A stretch of 23,979 nt of DNA from Bacillota bacterium (GCA_023459915.1 JAEWSN010000260.1:1-23979); one strand, 5' to 3'; positions 1 through 7,415 are shown, numbered from the stretch's first letter. Made by a program: numbers and translations. The notes: a model not told the origin generated them from the sequence alone.

Positions 1-1
1 G

Positions 2-208
2 GACAACGATTTTCCCGCGCGATTGGAACAGACACAGCTGCTCGTGGCAACACTGAAGCATTATGCATATGAGTCGGAGATCGATTTCCAGGTGTTGCAG
101 GGACATGATCATGGCAGCTATCTGGAGTGCGTTGCCGGAGAGCGTCAGCCCAGCCTTTTCTTCGAGCGCGTTGTGCCTTTCATTCGTCGGCACACAGCCA
201 CATGCTGA
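2..208 (+). CDS. C-terminal fragment of an alpha/beta hydrolase (5' end outside window)
   Basis: An open frame enters from the window edge and stops at 206-208, giving 68 residues of the C-terminus. It contains FPARLEQTQLLVATL followed about 25 residues later by GHDHGSYL. This fits the last part of an alpha/beta hydrolase of the prolyl-oligopeptidase/esterase type, where the loop after the last strand carries the catalytic His (one of the two in HDH). The nucleophile and acid residues would lie upstream, outside the window. The last five codons lie in the first copy of a 19-bp tandem repeat that continues past the stop. A start at TTG 23 is possible on paper but has no ribosome site, and the homologous-looking frame continues upstream of it. 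The hydrolase family is an inference from a short segment; the substrate is unknown. Confidence 0.6.
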   Translation, partial: DNDFPARLEQTQLLVATLKHYAYESEIDFQVLQGHDHGSYLECVAGERQPSLFFERVVPFIRRHTATC

Positions 209-247
209 ACACACAGCCACATGTTGAACATGCAACCACATGTTGTT
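191..247. repeat. 19-bp tandem repeat x3 across a stop codon
   Basis: Three 19-bp units lie at 191-209, 210-228 and 229-247. The first two read CACACAGCCACATGCTGAA and the same with one C-to-T change; the third is more diverged. The hydrolase stop codon TGA (206-208) lies inside unit 1. The units contain CACATG/TGTTG but no good hairpin, so local duplication by slippage is the simplest reading. Confidence 0.85.
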
Positions 248-284
248 GCGGATGGGTCGATAGTGACAAATATCAACAAGGAGG

Positions 285-314
285 CGCCGGGCAGAGATGC
301 TGCCCGGCGTTTTG
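285..314 (+). terminator. Intrinsic terminator after the hydrolase gene
   Basis: A perfect 10-bp stem (285-294 CGCCGGGCAG with 300-309 CTGCCCGGCG) encloses a 5-nt loop and is followed by TTTTGCTTT. It ends the hydrolase transcript before the promoter of the next gene. Confidence 0.85.
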
Positions 315-323
315 CTTTATGCC

Positions 324-352
324 ATGCCAGCGGCTTCCTGATCCTGTATAAT
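324..352 (+). promoter_or_regulatory. Candidate sigma-A promoter of the Gfo/Idh/MocA gene
   Basis: A perfect -10 TATAAT lies at 347-352, with a 4/6 -35 (ATGCCA, 324-329) at 17-bp spacing. The predicted start near 359 leaves a short leader holding AGGAGG (371-376), 5 nt before the ATG at 382. Confidence 0.6.
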
Positions 353-381
353 AAGGAGAGTTATCGTCACAGGAGGTACCC

Positions 382-1371
382 ATGGTTCGATTTGGCATTG
401 TTGGAACCGGAAAGATCACCGAGGAATTTGTGATGAGTGCGCGCGCCTCCGGCGTGGCCAATCCTGTGGCTGTCTATTCAAGGAAAGAGGAAACCGGCAA
501 TGCATATGCGCAGGCACAGGCGCTTCCCCATGTTTTCACCAGCCTGCCGGAAATGCTGGAAAGCGGCACGGTGGACGCGGTCTACATCGCCAGCCCCAAT
601 GCGGTGCATGCGGAACAGGCCGTTGAATGCCTGTCGCGCGGCATGCCGGTGCTGATGGAGAAGCCGGCCGCCAGCAATGCCGCCGAGCTCGAACCGGTGC
701 TCGCGCTGGCCAGGGAACGCAAGGTGTTGTTCATGGAAGCGCTCAAATCCACAGTGGTGCCGGTTTTCGACAAGGTGCGCGAATTGTTGCCGGAGCTTGG
801 CCCCATCCGTCATTTCTTCGCGAGCTTTTGCCAATACTCCTCCCGGTATGACGGCTATCTGGCGGGGGAATACCGCAACGCGTTCGACCCGGCGCTCTCC
901 AACGGATCTCTGATGGATATCGGCATCTACTGTGTTTATCCCGCGGTGGTGCTCTTTGGTGCCCCCAAAACGGTGCAGGCGTTCGGGCACCTCCTGTCCA
1001 CCGGCGTGGATGGCGCGGGCAGCCTCATCCTGGGCTATGAGGGCATGGACGCCGTGCTGTTGCATGCCAAGAGCGCGGACTCGCTGCTGCCGATGGAGAT
1101 CCAGGGAGAAAAGGCCACCCTGCGCGTGGATCGCGTGAACCTGCCGGATCGGCTGGAAGTGCAAACCCGGGATGGCCGCGTGGAACAGATTCCCGTGGCA
1201 CGCGAGCTGCCGTTCATGTCCTATGAAATCCGGGAATTTGTCCGTCTGCTGGAAGCCGGCCTGCTCGAGTCGCCGGTCAATTCCCACGCGGCGTCCCTGG
1301 AGACCCTGCGGGTGCTCGATGCGGCGCGCCGTCAGATGGGCGTGACGTATCCCGCGGACAAGCAGGGCTGA
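382..1371 (+). CDS. Gfo/Idh/MocA family NAD(P)-dependent oxidoreductase
   Basis: A protein of 329 residues, the normal size of the family. The N-terminal Rossmann fold shows GIVGTGKI (residues 5-12), followed by IASPNAVHAEQA (69-80) and the family signature EKP at 93-95, whose Lys usually takes part in catalysis. The C-terminal alpha/beta substrate domain carries a MDIGIYCVYP motif, where members of this family often have a catalytic or binding Asp and Tyr. No signal peptide is present, so it should be cytoplasmic. These enzymes oxidise or reduce sugars, inositols or their derivatives; the neighbours do not reveal the substrate. The start is set by AGGAGG 5 nt upstream of the ATG. It appears to be a single-gene unit with its own promoter. 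Confidence 0.9.
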   Translation: MVRFGIVGTGKITEEFVMSARASGVANPVAVYSRKEETGNAYAQAQALPHVFTSLPEMLESGTVDAVYIASPNAVHAEQAVECLSRGMPVLMEKPAASNAAELEPVLALARERKVLFMEALKSTVVPVFDKVRELLPELGPIRHFFASFCQYSSRYDGYLAGEYRNAFDPALSNGSLMDIGIYCVYPAVVLFGAPKTVQAFGHLLSTGVDGAGSLILGYEGMDAVLLHAKSADSLLPMEIQGEKATLRVDRVNLPDRLEVQTRDGRVEQIPVARELPFMSYEIREFVRLLEAGLLESPVNSHAASLETLRVLDAARRQMGVTYPADKQG

Positions 1372-1413
1372 TTCTCTTTTATGTTACAGGCGGACTTTTT
1401 GGCATGCGGCTGG

Positions 1414-1489
1414 AAACAGATGAAACTTCCTGAGACAGGCGAGCTTTCCGGAAACAGATGAACTTTCCCAAGACAGATGAACTTTCCCG
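1414..1489. repeat. 19-bp degenerate tandem repeat x4
   Basis: Four 19-bp units lie at 1414-1432, 1433-1451, 1452-1470 and 1471-1489. The consensus is close to AAACAGATGAACTTTCCCG. Units 3 and 4 differ at about two positions and unit 2 is the most diverged. A related fragment lies at 1384-1402 and a partial unit follows 1489. The array fills most of the gap between the oxidoreductase and the VOC gene and would overlap any -35 element of the latter. Confidence 0.85.
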
Positions 1490-1499
1490 AGAAACAGGG

Positions 1500-1505
1500 T
1501 ATGAT
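1500..1505 (+). promoter_or_regulatory. Candidate -10 element for the VOC gene
   Basis: TATGAT (5/6) sits in GGTATGATGGA, 34 nt before the start codon. No convincing -35 is seen; it would have to lie in the last unit of the 19-bp repeat. The same 11-mer recurs at 7451-7461 upstream of the EFR1 gene. Confidence 0.35.
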
Positions 1506-1538
1506 GGATGAAAACACGTGTTCAAACGGAGGTGCATG

Positions 1539-1994
1539 ATGGAAAAGGGTGTTCTTGGCACAAGCATTGTCACACAGATTGGGTTCATCGTTCGCGATTG
1601 TGATGCCACGAAAAAGAAGTTCGCAGCATTTCTGGGCATTCCGGAACCGGAATCCTCCTGGACGGACAGCATCGAGAAGTCACAGTCCGTATACCGCGGA
1701 AAACCCTGCCCGGCCCGCGCAAAGCTGGCGTTTCTGAAGGTGGGGGACCAGGTGGACATTGAGCTGATCGAACCGGACGGACAGCCGTCGGTGTGGCAGG
1801 AGTTCCTCGATGAAAAGGGCGAGGGGATCCAACACATTGCGTTCTTCATCAAGGATACGGCCGGAAAACGGGCCAAGCTGGCTGAAATGGGCATGGAAAC
1901 GCTGCAGACCGGCGAGTACACGGGCGGACGCTACACCTACATCGATTCGGTCAAGGATCTCAAGACGATCGTTGAATTGCTGGAAAACGATTGA
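1539..1994 (+). CDS. VOC (glyoxalase/epimerase-like) family protein
   Basis: A 151-residue protein with the paired beta-alpha-beta-beta-beta modules of the vicinal-oxygen-chelate fold, about the length of methylmalonyl-CoA epimerase. Candidate metal ligands by position are Q13 (TQIGFIV, where His is common), E75 or E78 (IELIEP), H99 (IQHIAFFI) and E146 (TIVELLE). The His-to-Gln change at the first site occurs in many VOC proteins but makes a direct epimerase call unsafe. The start is chosen at the second of two adjacent ATGs (1536, 1539), because GGAGG at 1528-1532 is 6 nt from 1539 and only 3 nt from 1536; an upstream GTG at 1518 has no ribosome site. The substrate is unknown. It could be a lyase, an epimerase or a binding protein. 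Confidence 0.85.
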   Translation: MEKGVLGTSIVTQIGFIVRDCDATKKKFAAFLGIPEPESSWTDSIEKSQSVYRGKPCPARAKLAFLKVGDQVDIELIEPDGQPSVWQEFLDEKGEGIQHIAFFIKDTAGKRAKLAEMGMETLQTGEYTGGRYTYIDSVKDLKTIVELLEND

Positions 1995-2021
1995 CGGCTT
2001 GCCGTTGGATGTGGCACGACA

Positions 2022-2062
2022 AGGCCAAACATGGTATGATTTTACAGGGCTATGTTTGGCCT
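2022..2062. promoter_or_regulatory. Perfect 11-bp inverted repeat flanking a -10-like box
   Basis: AGGCCAAACAT (2022-2032) and ATGTTTGGCCT (2052-2062) are exact inverted repeats, extendable by GAC/GTC with one bulge. The 19-nt centre contains TATGAT (2035-2040), a 5/6 -10 element, with a possible GTGGCA -35 (4/6) 18 bp upstream. It lies 27 nt after the VOC stop and 58 nt before the EAL-HDOD start. It could be the VOC terminator (GTCTTTCC follows), an operator on the EAL-HDOD promoter, or both. The function is inferred; the symmetry is certain. Confidence 0.6.
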
Positions 2063-2120
2063 GTCTTTCCACAAATCACAGCAGCCGGCGGCAACAGGCG
2101 CTGGTACAAGGTGGCGGCAC

Positions 2121-3398
2121 ATGGATCTCTATATTGCCCGACAACCCATTTTTGACGAGAACCTGCGGGTGTTCGGATATGAACTCCTGTATCGAAAGAA
2201 TCAGGAAAACCGGTTTTTGGAGACGGATGCGGACGAAGCCTCCTCCAACGTCATCATTAACGGTTTCACCGTCATCGGCATTGACCGGCTCACCGGTGGG
2301 GAGCCGGCGTTTGTCAACTTTACCGACAACCTGGTGCTGCAGGGTGTGGCCACCCTCTTCCCAAGCCAAACCCTCGTGATAGAGCTGCTTGAAACCATGA
2401 CGCTCTACGAGCCGGTGCTGGAAGCCTGCCGGGCGTTGCGGAAACAGGGGTACCGGCTCGCCCTGGACGACTTCATTGACAGTCCCCGTTACAAGGCCTT
2501 TTTGGGTATTGCGGACATCATCAAGGTGGACTTTGCCAGAACGGGCTTCCGGGAGTGCCGGGAACTTGTGGAACGTCTGTCCAACGGGCATGTCCGCTTC
2601 CTGGCCGAAAAAGTGGAAACGGAGGAGGAATACCAGCGGGCGCGTTCCTGGGGATACACCCTGTTTCAGGGCTATTTTTTCAGCAAGCCCATCATGCAGC
2701 CGCTTGGCGATGTGCCGCCGCTGAAAATCAACCAGTTGCGCCTGTTGGAACGCCTGCACCAGCCGGATGCCGAGTTCTCGGAGCTGGCCAAAATTGTCCA
2801 AACCGATGTTTCCCTCTCCTACAAGCTGCTGCGGCTGGTCAACTCACCCGCGTTTGGCTTGGAGGAACGTGTGGAATCGGTTCATCACGCGCTGGTGATG
2901 CTGGGGCTCAATGAAATTCGCAAATGGGTGTCCCTGATTGTGATGCGCGCCATTGCCGAAAGCAAGCCCGACGAACTGGTGCGCCAATCCCTCATCCGGG
3001 CCCACATGCTCGAGAAGCTGGGAAAGACATTGAAGCTCAAAAACCTGGGTGACGACCTGTTCCTGATTGGCCTGTTTTCCAATCTGGATGTGCTGATGGG
3101 ACGACCCATGTCGGAACTGCTCGGCGGGGTGGCCGTTTCTTCGGTCGTGCGACAGGCGCTGGTACAGCATGAAGGCGTCCCGGGCTTCCTGTATCAGCTG
3201 GTGCGAGATTACGAGGCGTGCCAGTGGGACGCCGTGACGCACAACGCCGACATGCTGGGCATTGTGCACGACGAGCTGTTCCCCACGTACATGGAGGCGG
3301 TGAAGTGGTGCACGGACATGTTGGGCGAGGAAGGTCTTGGCGCCAATGAACTTGGTGACGACGATCTGAGCGGGAAGACAGCGTCCGCAAAAGCCTGA
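2121..3398 (+). CDS. EAL-HDOD domain signalling protein (YuxH type)
   Basis: A 425-residue protein with an N-terminal EAL domain (about 1-200) and a C-terminal HDOD domain (about 203-405). The start at 2121 gives the typical MDLYIARQPIFD opening and has AAGGTGG at a 6-nt spacing; an in-frame ATG at 2052 lies inside the inverted repeat and lacks a ribosome site. EAL landmarks are GYELLYR (E21, ELL instead of EAL), FVNFTDN, VIELLE, DD at 116-117, K135 in IIKVDF, AEKVE at 162-166 and QGYFF. The usual metal and c-di-GMP contacts look largely kept, although this subfamily is often considered degenerate. HDOD begins INQLRLLERL and has no HD-GYP dyad. The family connects c-di-GMP or stress signalling to motility or development. 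It appears monocistronic and is terminated at 3428-3458. Confidence 0.92.
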   Translation: MDLYIARQPIFDENLRVFGYELLYRKNQENRFLETDADEASSNVIINGFTVIGIDRLTGGEPAFVNFTDNLVLQGVATLFPSQTLVIELLETMTLYEPVLEACRALRKQGYRLALDDFIDSPRYKAFLGIADIIKVDFARTGFRECRELVERLSNGHVRFLAEKVETEEEYQRARSWGYTLFQGYFFSKPIMQPLGDVPPLKINQLRLLERLHQPDAEFSELAKIVQTDVSLSYKLLRLVNSPAFGLEERVESVHHALVMLGLNEIRKWVSLIVMRAIAESKPDELVRQSLIRAHMLEKLGKTLKLKNLGDDLFLIGLFSNLDVLMGRPMSELLGGVAVSSVVRQALVQHEGVPGFLYQLVRDYEACQWDAVTHNADMLGIVHDELFPTYMEAVKWCTDMLGEEGLGANELGDDDLSGKTASAKA

Positions 3399-3423
3399 CA
3401 TTTGGGACAAAACCCGTATCGAC

Positions 3424-3462
3424 AAAACAGGAGGCCCCCAGTTGCTGGGGGCCTCCTGTTTT
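3424..3462. terminator. Bidirectional intrinsic terminator between converging genes
   Basis: A perfect 14-bp GC-rich stem (3428-3441 with 3445-3458) with a TTG loop is flanked by AAAA on the left and TTTT on the right. It therefore works on both strands and serves the EAL-HDOD gene and the facing TIM-barrel gene. Confidence 0.95.
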
Positions 3463-3518
3463 CTGTAGATTTTCGCATGAATCAGTCTCACTGAGGGGCG
3501 GGATTCCCTGGTTGGCAC

Positions 3519-5279
3519 TCAGTTCCGCACAGGGGTGAAGAACAGCAGTTTGCCGCCCATCATGGGCACGGGGACGATGTGCTCCACCGGCTCTTCCACG
3601 AGCGTGGCGCTGTCGCCCTGGCGGCTGGGCCGCGCGGTGATGCCGGCCGCGGGATACACCACGCCGGTCTCGAGGTCGCGGATGCCTATGCAGTCGCCCT
3701 TGACGATGACGTTCATCGACGTGCGCGCGGCACCGTAGCCATACAGCCCGTAGACGTCATTGTCGTAGGCAAACAGGTTGCATTTGGTGTCGGCGGCCAC
3801 ATACACATCCATGCCCTTGCCGAACTCCTTGTTGATCATCTGCCACACATCCTTCGGCAGCAGGAACAGGTCGGAGAAGTTTTCCGGGACGTTGAAGACG
3901 TACAGATAGCCCTTACCGTACATGTCCTCGGACAGCACGGGGAAGTTGTTCTCACCGGCAATCACCTTGACATCCGCCCAGCTGGCGTTGGTCTTGATGT
4001 CCAGAATCTCGAACAGCACTTTGCCCGGACCCTTGGCCGCAAGGGTGCCTGTGGGGGTGTTGTAGTGGTTGACAAGGTACTCGTCGCCGAGCACATGGCG
4101 GTTTGTCAACCGCACGGAGGTCAGCTCTTTGATGCCCTTGTCGTAGGTTTTGCGCATGAACCCGGTGGTGACGATGGCGTTGCCGCCCTCGCGCACGTAT
4201 TTCTCAAGCTTGGTCATCACATCGGGGTCGCAGGCGGAGGTTTCCGACAGGAACAGCACCGGCGCGTCGAAGTCGAATTCCGGCTTGGGTTCGAACGGGA
4301 CACCGCACATGCCGATGTAGTTGAGCACCTGATCCTCGCCGTCCCCGTCATACGGTTCATAAGTGGCGATGCCAACGGGCGCGCCGGCCTTGTCCATCAG
4401 CGCGTCGATGCGGTAGAAGTTGGCACCGAGCGCGGGCAGGGCGGGGGTGTCCACCAACACGGAAAAGTTGAACAGCATCAGCTCCCTGGCCTTGGCGAAC
4501 ATGGTCAGGTTGCCCTGCTCAATCCAGCGGGTGAGGTTGTCCATGGAGCCGCCCTGGTCGATCCAGCCGCCGCCATTGCGCCCGGGGGCGATGTTGTCCA
4601 TCAGTCGCATGATGGAATAGCTTTCATAACGTTGCAGGTGCTGGTGGCTGTAGGACGCTTCACGGGTTTCCGTGCCCGTGTAGATCATGTCGAAGATGTC
4701 CTTCTGTTTTCCGGGGTTGTAGCCGGTTTCCTGGTAGGATTCATACCAGTTGGGATACTTGATGATGAAGTTGATCCCCGGATTCACCTGTTTGGCCAAC
4801 GCCACGATTTCCTTTGAGAAGTCTTCCATCAGGTCCAGGCGATACTGTGCCCAGGACTTTTTCCCCTTGGCGGCGATGCACATTTCACAGCGGCAGGAGG
4901 TAAAGAAGAAGTCATCGAGGATGATTTCGTCGAAAACTTCGGCCAACTCGCGCACAATGCGCAGGTATTCGGTGCGGTGGGCGGGGTCCGTGAAGCAGTA
5001 GGTGTCATAGATGGAGGGCTTGCGTTCGCCCACCAGACCCGTGGACGTGATGCCGCCGCTGGTGGCGATGCCGTTTTTCTCGAACAGGGCCTTTACCTGG
5101 CGCATCCTGTCCACCGTGATGTCGGTTGTGGCCCGGTGATTCTCCAGATAGACCTTGTCCAGGTGCATGTACTGCTTGTAGTAGTCGATGCCGCGTTGAA
5201 TTTCCTGGTCGTCCGCCTTGTTGAGGTAATAGGCGTACACATAGCCGGCAATCTTGAAGTTGCGATAGGGCTTGAGCAT
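3519..5279 (-). CDS. Putative TIM-barrel glycosidase-like protein with a GATase-like C-terminal domain, function unknown
   Basis: A 586-residue protein without a signal peptide. The start MLKPYRNF is preceded by GGGAGG; a longer frame to 5348 would place the start upstream of the predicted promoter. The N-terminal part (about 1-300) alternates helices and strands like a TIM barrel, with EIILDDFFFTSC (118-129), where D122/D123 sit at a strand end as catalytic acids do in GH-A-type glycosidases, and YTGTETRE (200-207) with another candidate acid. A Cys cluster, C129-x-C131-x2-C134, follows the DD pair. From about 340, APVLFLSETSAC and a REGGNAIVTTGF segment resemble the amidotransferase-like (trimerisation) domain that follows the barrel in GH42-like enzymes. 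Family and activity are inferences. The protein is probably cytoplasmic, so it would act on imported or intracellular substrates. Confidence 0.75.
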   Translation of the reverse strand: MLKPYRNFKIAGYVYAYYLNKADDQEIQRGIDYYKQYMHLDKVYLENHRATTDITVDRMRQVKALFEKNGIATSGGITSTGLVGERKPSIYDTYCFTDPAHRTEYLRIVRELAEVFDEIILDDFFFTSCRCEMCIAAKGKKSWAQYRLDLMEDFSKEIVALAKQVNPGINFIIKYPNWYESYQETGYNPGKQKDIFDMIYTGTETREASYSHQHLQRYESYSIMRLMDNIAPGRNGGGWIDQGGSMDNLTRWIEQGNLTMFAKARELMLFNFSVLVDTPALPALGANFYRIDALMDKAGAPVGIATYEPYDGDGEDQVLNYIGMCGVPFEPKPEFDFDAPVLFLSETSACDPDVMTKLEKYVREGGNAIVTTGFMRKTYDKGIKELTSVRLTNRHVLGDEYLVNHYNTPTGTLAAKGPGKVLFEILDIKTNASWADVKVIAGENNFPVLSEDMYGKGYLYVFNVPENFSDLFLLPKDVWQMINKEFGKGMDVYVAADTKCNLFAYDNDVYGLYGYGAARTSMNVIVKGDCIGIRDLETGVVYPAAGITARPSRQGDSATLVEEPVEHIVPVPMMGGKLLFFTPVRN

Positions 5280-5360
5280 GGCAGGAACCTCCCTTGTTTC
5301 TGTCTTAGTGCGGTTGATTTTCGTGGATTCCCCATTGGAAAACCACATTATTCACGGCCC

Positions 5361-5369
5361 ATTATATCA
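5361..5369 (-). promoter_or_regulatory. Extended -10 promoter of the TIM-barrel gene
   Basis: On the minus strand this reads TGATATAAT: a perfect TATAAT with the TG extended -10 element, which explains why no good -35 is found at 17 bp. The transcript would begin near 5354 and leave a leader of about 75 nt before the ATG. The rest of the 5280-5518 gap shows no other feature. Confidence 0.6.
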
Positions 5370-5518
5370 CCGGAATCGGCTTTTGGGAGGAAAATGTGAA
5401 CACGTGACCATTCTTTTTGCACAAGGCTTCCAGCGGTTTTGCATGGTGGGACGAATCGGAGGATTTTGCGCCAATCCACAAGGAGATTGCCACCCAAACA
5501 GGAACCTCCGGGGAGAGC

Positions 5519-6790
5519 TTATTGGGCGAAAATCCGGTTTGCTCGTTCGGTGCCCAGCAACATCATCAAACCGAACCCCAGAATGACGAACGGAAACAGC
5601 CACAGATGGCTTTCCCCGGCCACCAGACCGAACAGAGGTGGCAGAAAGGTGGAGCCTGTGTAGGCAACCGCCATCTGGATGCCCATCAGGGAAGCCGCGG
5701 CAACCGCTCCGAAGCGGCGGGGTGTTTCGTGGAGCATGGACGGATAAATGGGCGCACAGCCGAGCCCCACCAACAGGAACCCGAGCGCGGTGATGGTGGC
5801 GGGAAGCGGCAGCACCAGCAGGATGCCCCCAAGCACTACAAGAACGACGCCAATTCGAATGATGGTCACATTTTTCAGCTTCATGGAAACGAAGCCTGAA
5901 AGGAACCGTCCCAGGGTGATGCTGGCGAAGAACATGGAGACCCAGAAGGCTGCCTGTGGAACGCCCACACCCTTCGCCTTGACCAGAAAGCTGCTGCCCC
6001 ACAGGCCCATGGTGGATTCGGTGCCGCAGTAAAACAGGAAGGTGGCCAGAACGGGAATCAATCCGGAGGGGCGCAGTTTTCTTGCAAGCGTCTTGTTCAG
6101 GGTGGTGTCCTCATCTGCGAGAGTCTTGTTCAGGGAAGCAGCCTTGTCTGCAGAACCAGCGGCTGACAGCTTGTCCGCCACGACTTCCACAGTCGTCGCC
6201 TCTGTATGCGAGGTGGCCGGTTCCGTTACACTTTGCATATCCCCGGCCAGACGCCACAGGGGCCTGGCCGCGAACAGAAGCACCACCAGTGCGCCCTGGA
6301 CAATCCCGACGATGAGATAGCCATCCCGCCAGCTTCCGTTCCCCTGAATCACCCCTGACATGACAAGCGGGCCGGTCATTGCGCCAATGCCCCAGAAACA
6401 GTGAAGCCAGTTCATGTGATGGGCTTTGTAGTGCGCGGCGATAAAATGGTTCAGGGCGGCGTCCACCGCCCCTCCGCCAAGGCCCAGCGGGATGGCGAAC
6501 AGAAGCAGCCAGACGAAGGATGGCGCGATGAAAAACCCAATCAGCGCCACCGCAGTGGCGAGTACGCTGAACCGGGTGGTGTTGGCTGTGCCGAATCGTT
6601 TGATGAACCTGCCGCTGAGCAGGCTGGAAAGGATGGTGCCTCCTGCGATGATCATGGAGACGATGCCGGCGAATCCGTAGGGAACGCCAAAATCGGGCTG
6701 CATCATGGGCCAGCCCGTGCCAAGCAGTGAGTCGGGCAGACCCAGACTGATGAATGCGACATAGATGAGTGCGAGCAGCATACCGGCCAT
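5519..6790 (-). CDS. MFS transporter (12 TM)
   Basis: A 423-residue major facilitator protein. The N-half starts directly in TM1 (MLLALIYVAFISLGLPDSLLG) and shows the loop 2-3 signature-like SGRFIKRFG and a glycine-rich TM4-5 region (IPLGLGGGAVDAALNH). The C-half begins GLIPVLATFLFYCG and has the second-half loop GRFLSGFVSMKLKN. The general type (GLPDSLLGTGWP, GALDAALN-like) matches FucP/YbjJ-like sugar or efflux MFS proteins; the substrate is unknown. The central cytoplasmic loop holds an 11-residue tandem duplication (DKAASLNKTLA / DEDTTLNKTLA). The start is fixed by GGAGG 5 nt upstream. It is the second gene of a unit, 15 nt after the lipoprotein stop. Confidence 0.92.
   Translation of the reverse strand: MAGMLLALIYVAFISLGLPDSLLGTGWPMMQPDFGVPYGFAGIVSMIIAGGTILSSLLSGRFIKRFGTANTTRFSVLATAVALIGFFIAPSFVWLLLFAIPLGLGGGAVDAALNHFIAAHYKAHHMNWLHCFWGIGAMTGPLVMSGVIQGNGSWRDGYLIVGIVQGALVVLLFAARPLWRLAGDMQSVTEPATSHTEATTVEVVADKLSAAGSADKAASLNKTLADEDTTLNKTLARKLRPSGLIPVLATFLFYCGTESTMGLWGSSFLVKAKGVGVPQAAFWVSMFFASITLGRFLSGFVSMKLKNVTIIRIGVVLVVLGGILLVLPLPATITALGFLLVGLGCAPIYPSMLHETPRRFGAVAAASLMGIQMAVAYTGSTFLPPLFGLVAGESHLWLFPFVILGFGLMMLLGTERANRIFAQ
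6084..6149. repeat. 33-bp tandem duplication in the MFS central loop
   Basis: Units 6084-6116 and 6117-6149 share the core AGNGTCTTGTTCAGGG and encode two 11-residue copies around LNKTLA in the loop between TM6 and TM7. The period is a multiple of three, so the frame is kept. Confidence 0.8.
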
Positions 6791-6805
6791 GAGAACCTCC
6801 AGTGA

Positions 6806-7249
6806 CTAATCGATGAGGGGCTTGAATGGAGCCGAGGCCAGACGTTCATATTGACCGGTTACCCGATCCAGCGCATAGATGGTGTGAGTAACAGGGTCGA
6901 CGGCAAACAAGGCCATGGTGGTGGTGGTTTCCGTATTGGGGCTCCCGACATAGACTTCATAGCACGGGACGTCATCCACGATGACTTCGGTGTCCACTTC
7001 CACCCGCAAGCCGTCATGAAGCGGATACACCATGCCAACCAGGGAAAGGATGTCTGTTCTCATCTCTTCCGTCAGGCTTGGCAGCGGCAAGGGGGAGGGG
7101 GAGCCGCACGCAAGCAAGGCAATGGGGATAACCGTGAGCATGGCAAGCCGGATTCCTGCAAAACCCCGAAAGAATGGATTTGTGCGGTGCCCCTTGTGGT
7201 CGCGAGGCCTGGAGGTTTTTCTTGTGACATCTGCTTCTGTACTGCGCAT
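6806..7249 (-). CDS. Small lipoprotein of unknown function
   Basis: A 147-residue product with a lipobox (IALLAC, Cys48) after a hydrophobic stretch. The n-region is unusually long (about 34 residues, many Arg/Lys/His/Thr) before the membrane segment at 35-47. Beginning at the internal Met37 would leave too short a charged region, and GGAGGG lies 8 nt upstream of the chosen ATG. An out-of-frame ATG sits 5 nt further upstream. The mature part (about 100 residues) contains VPCYEVYVGSPNTETTTTMALFAVDPVTHTIYALDRVTGQYERL, given here only as its start VPCYEVYVGS and end DRVTGQYERL, the pattern of a small extracellular beta domain with two repeats of a strand motif. It is encoded directly upstream of the MFS gene, so a role accessory to that transporter is possible but unproven. 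Confidence 0.75.
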   Translation of the reverse strand: MRSTEADVTRKTSRPRDHKGHRTNPFFRGFAGIRLAMLTVIPIALLACGSPSPLPLPSLTEEMRTDILSLVGMVYPLHDGLRVEVDTEVIVDDVPCYEVYVGSPNTETTTTMALFAVDPVTHTIYALDRVTGQYERLASAPFKPLID

Positions 7250-7306
7250 GGCATAAGCCCTCCGGTTGAAAGGATCCCGTCCGGTACAAGTCCGGGACGG
7301 TGTCCT

Positions 7307-7312
7307 GATATA
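7307..7312 (-). promoter_or_regulatory. Weak candidate -10 for the lipoprotein-MFS unit
   Basis: TATATC on the minus strand (4/6) with a poor TTCCAA-like -35 at 17 bp. It lies about 60 nt upstream of the lipoprotein start, in the divergent gap 7250-7488. It is included because nothing better is visible on that strand. Confidence 0.3.
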
Positions 7313-7386
7313 CTCAGAACTGTGAACAATTGGAATGATATTCATTTGGGATTCCCGGTCACGCCACGCCGGTCAGGCGAGACCGT

Positions 7387-7415
7387 TTGTATGGACTGTG
7401 CTTTTAGGATAACAT
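7387..7415 (+). promoter_or_regulatory. Candidate promoter of the EFR1 gene
   Basis: TTGTAT (7387-7392) and TAACAT (7410-7415) are spaced 17 bp apart, about 75 nt before the start codon. An alternative -10, TATGAT at 7453-7458, occurs in a GGTATGATGGA 11-mer also found before the VOC gene, but has no -35. Confidence 0.4.

Noticed and set aside
191..247. Short-spaced repeats as a possible CRISPR fragment
   Set aside because: Units are adjacent with no unique spacers; the same holds for the other arrays in the window, so none is CRISPR.
2052..2120. Longer N-terminus for the EAL-HDOD protein from ATG 2052
   Set aside because: The extension lies in the inverted repeat, has no ribosome site, and the family starts at MDLYIARQP, which has its own site.
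3579..4817. A 412-codon plus-strand frame opposite the TIM-barrel gene
   Set aside because: Composition (many Val, His, Gly) is that of an antisense shadow; the minus-strand frame has a promoter, a ribosome site and a terminator.
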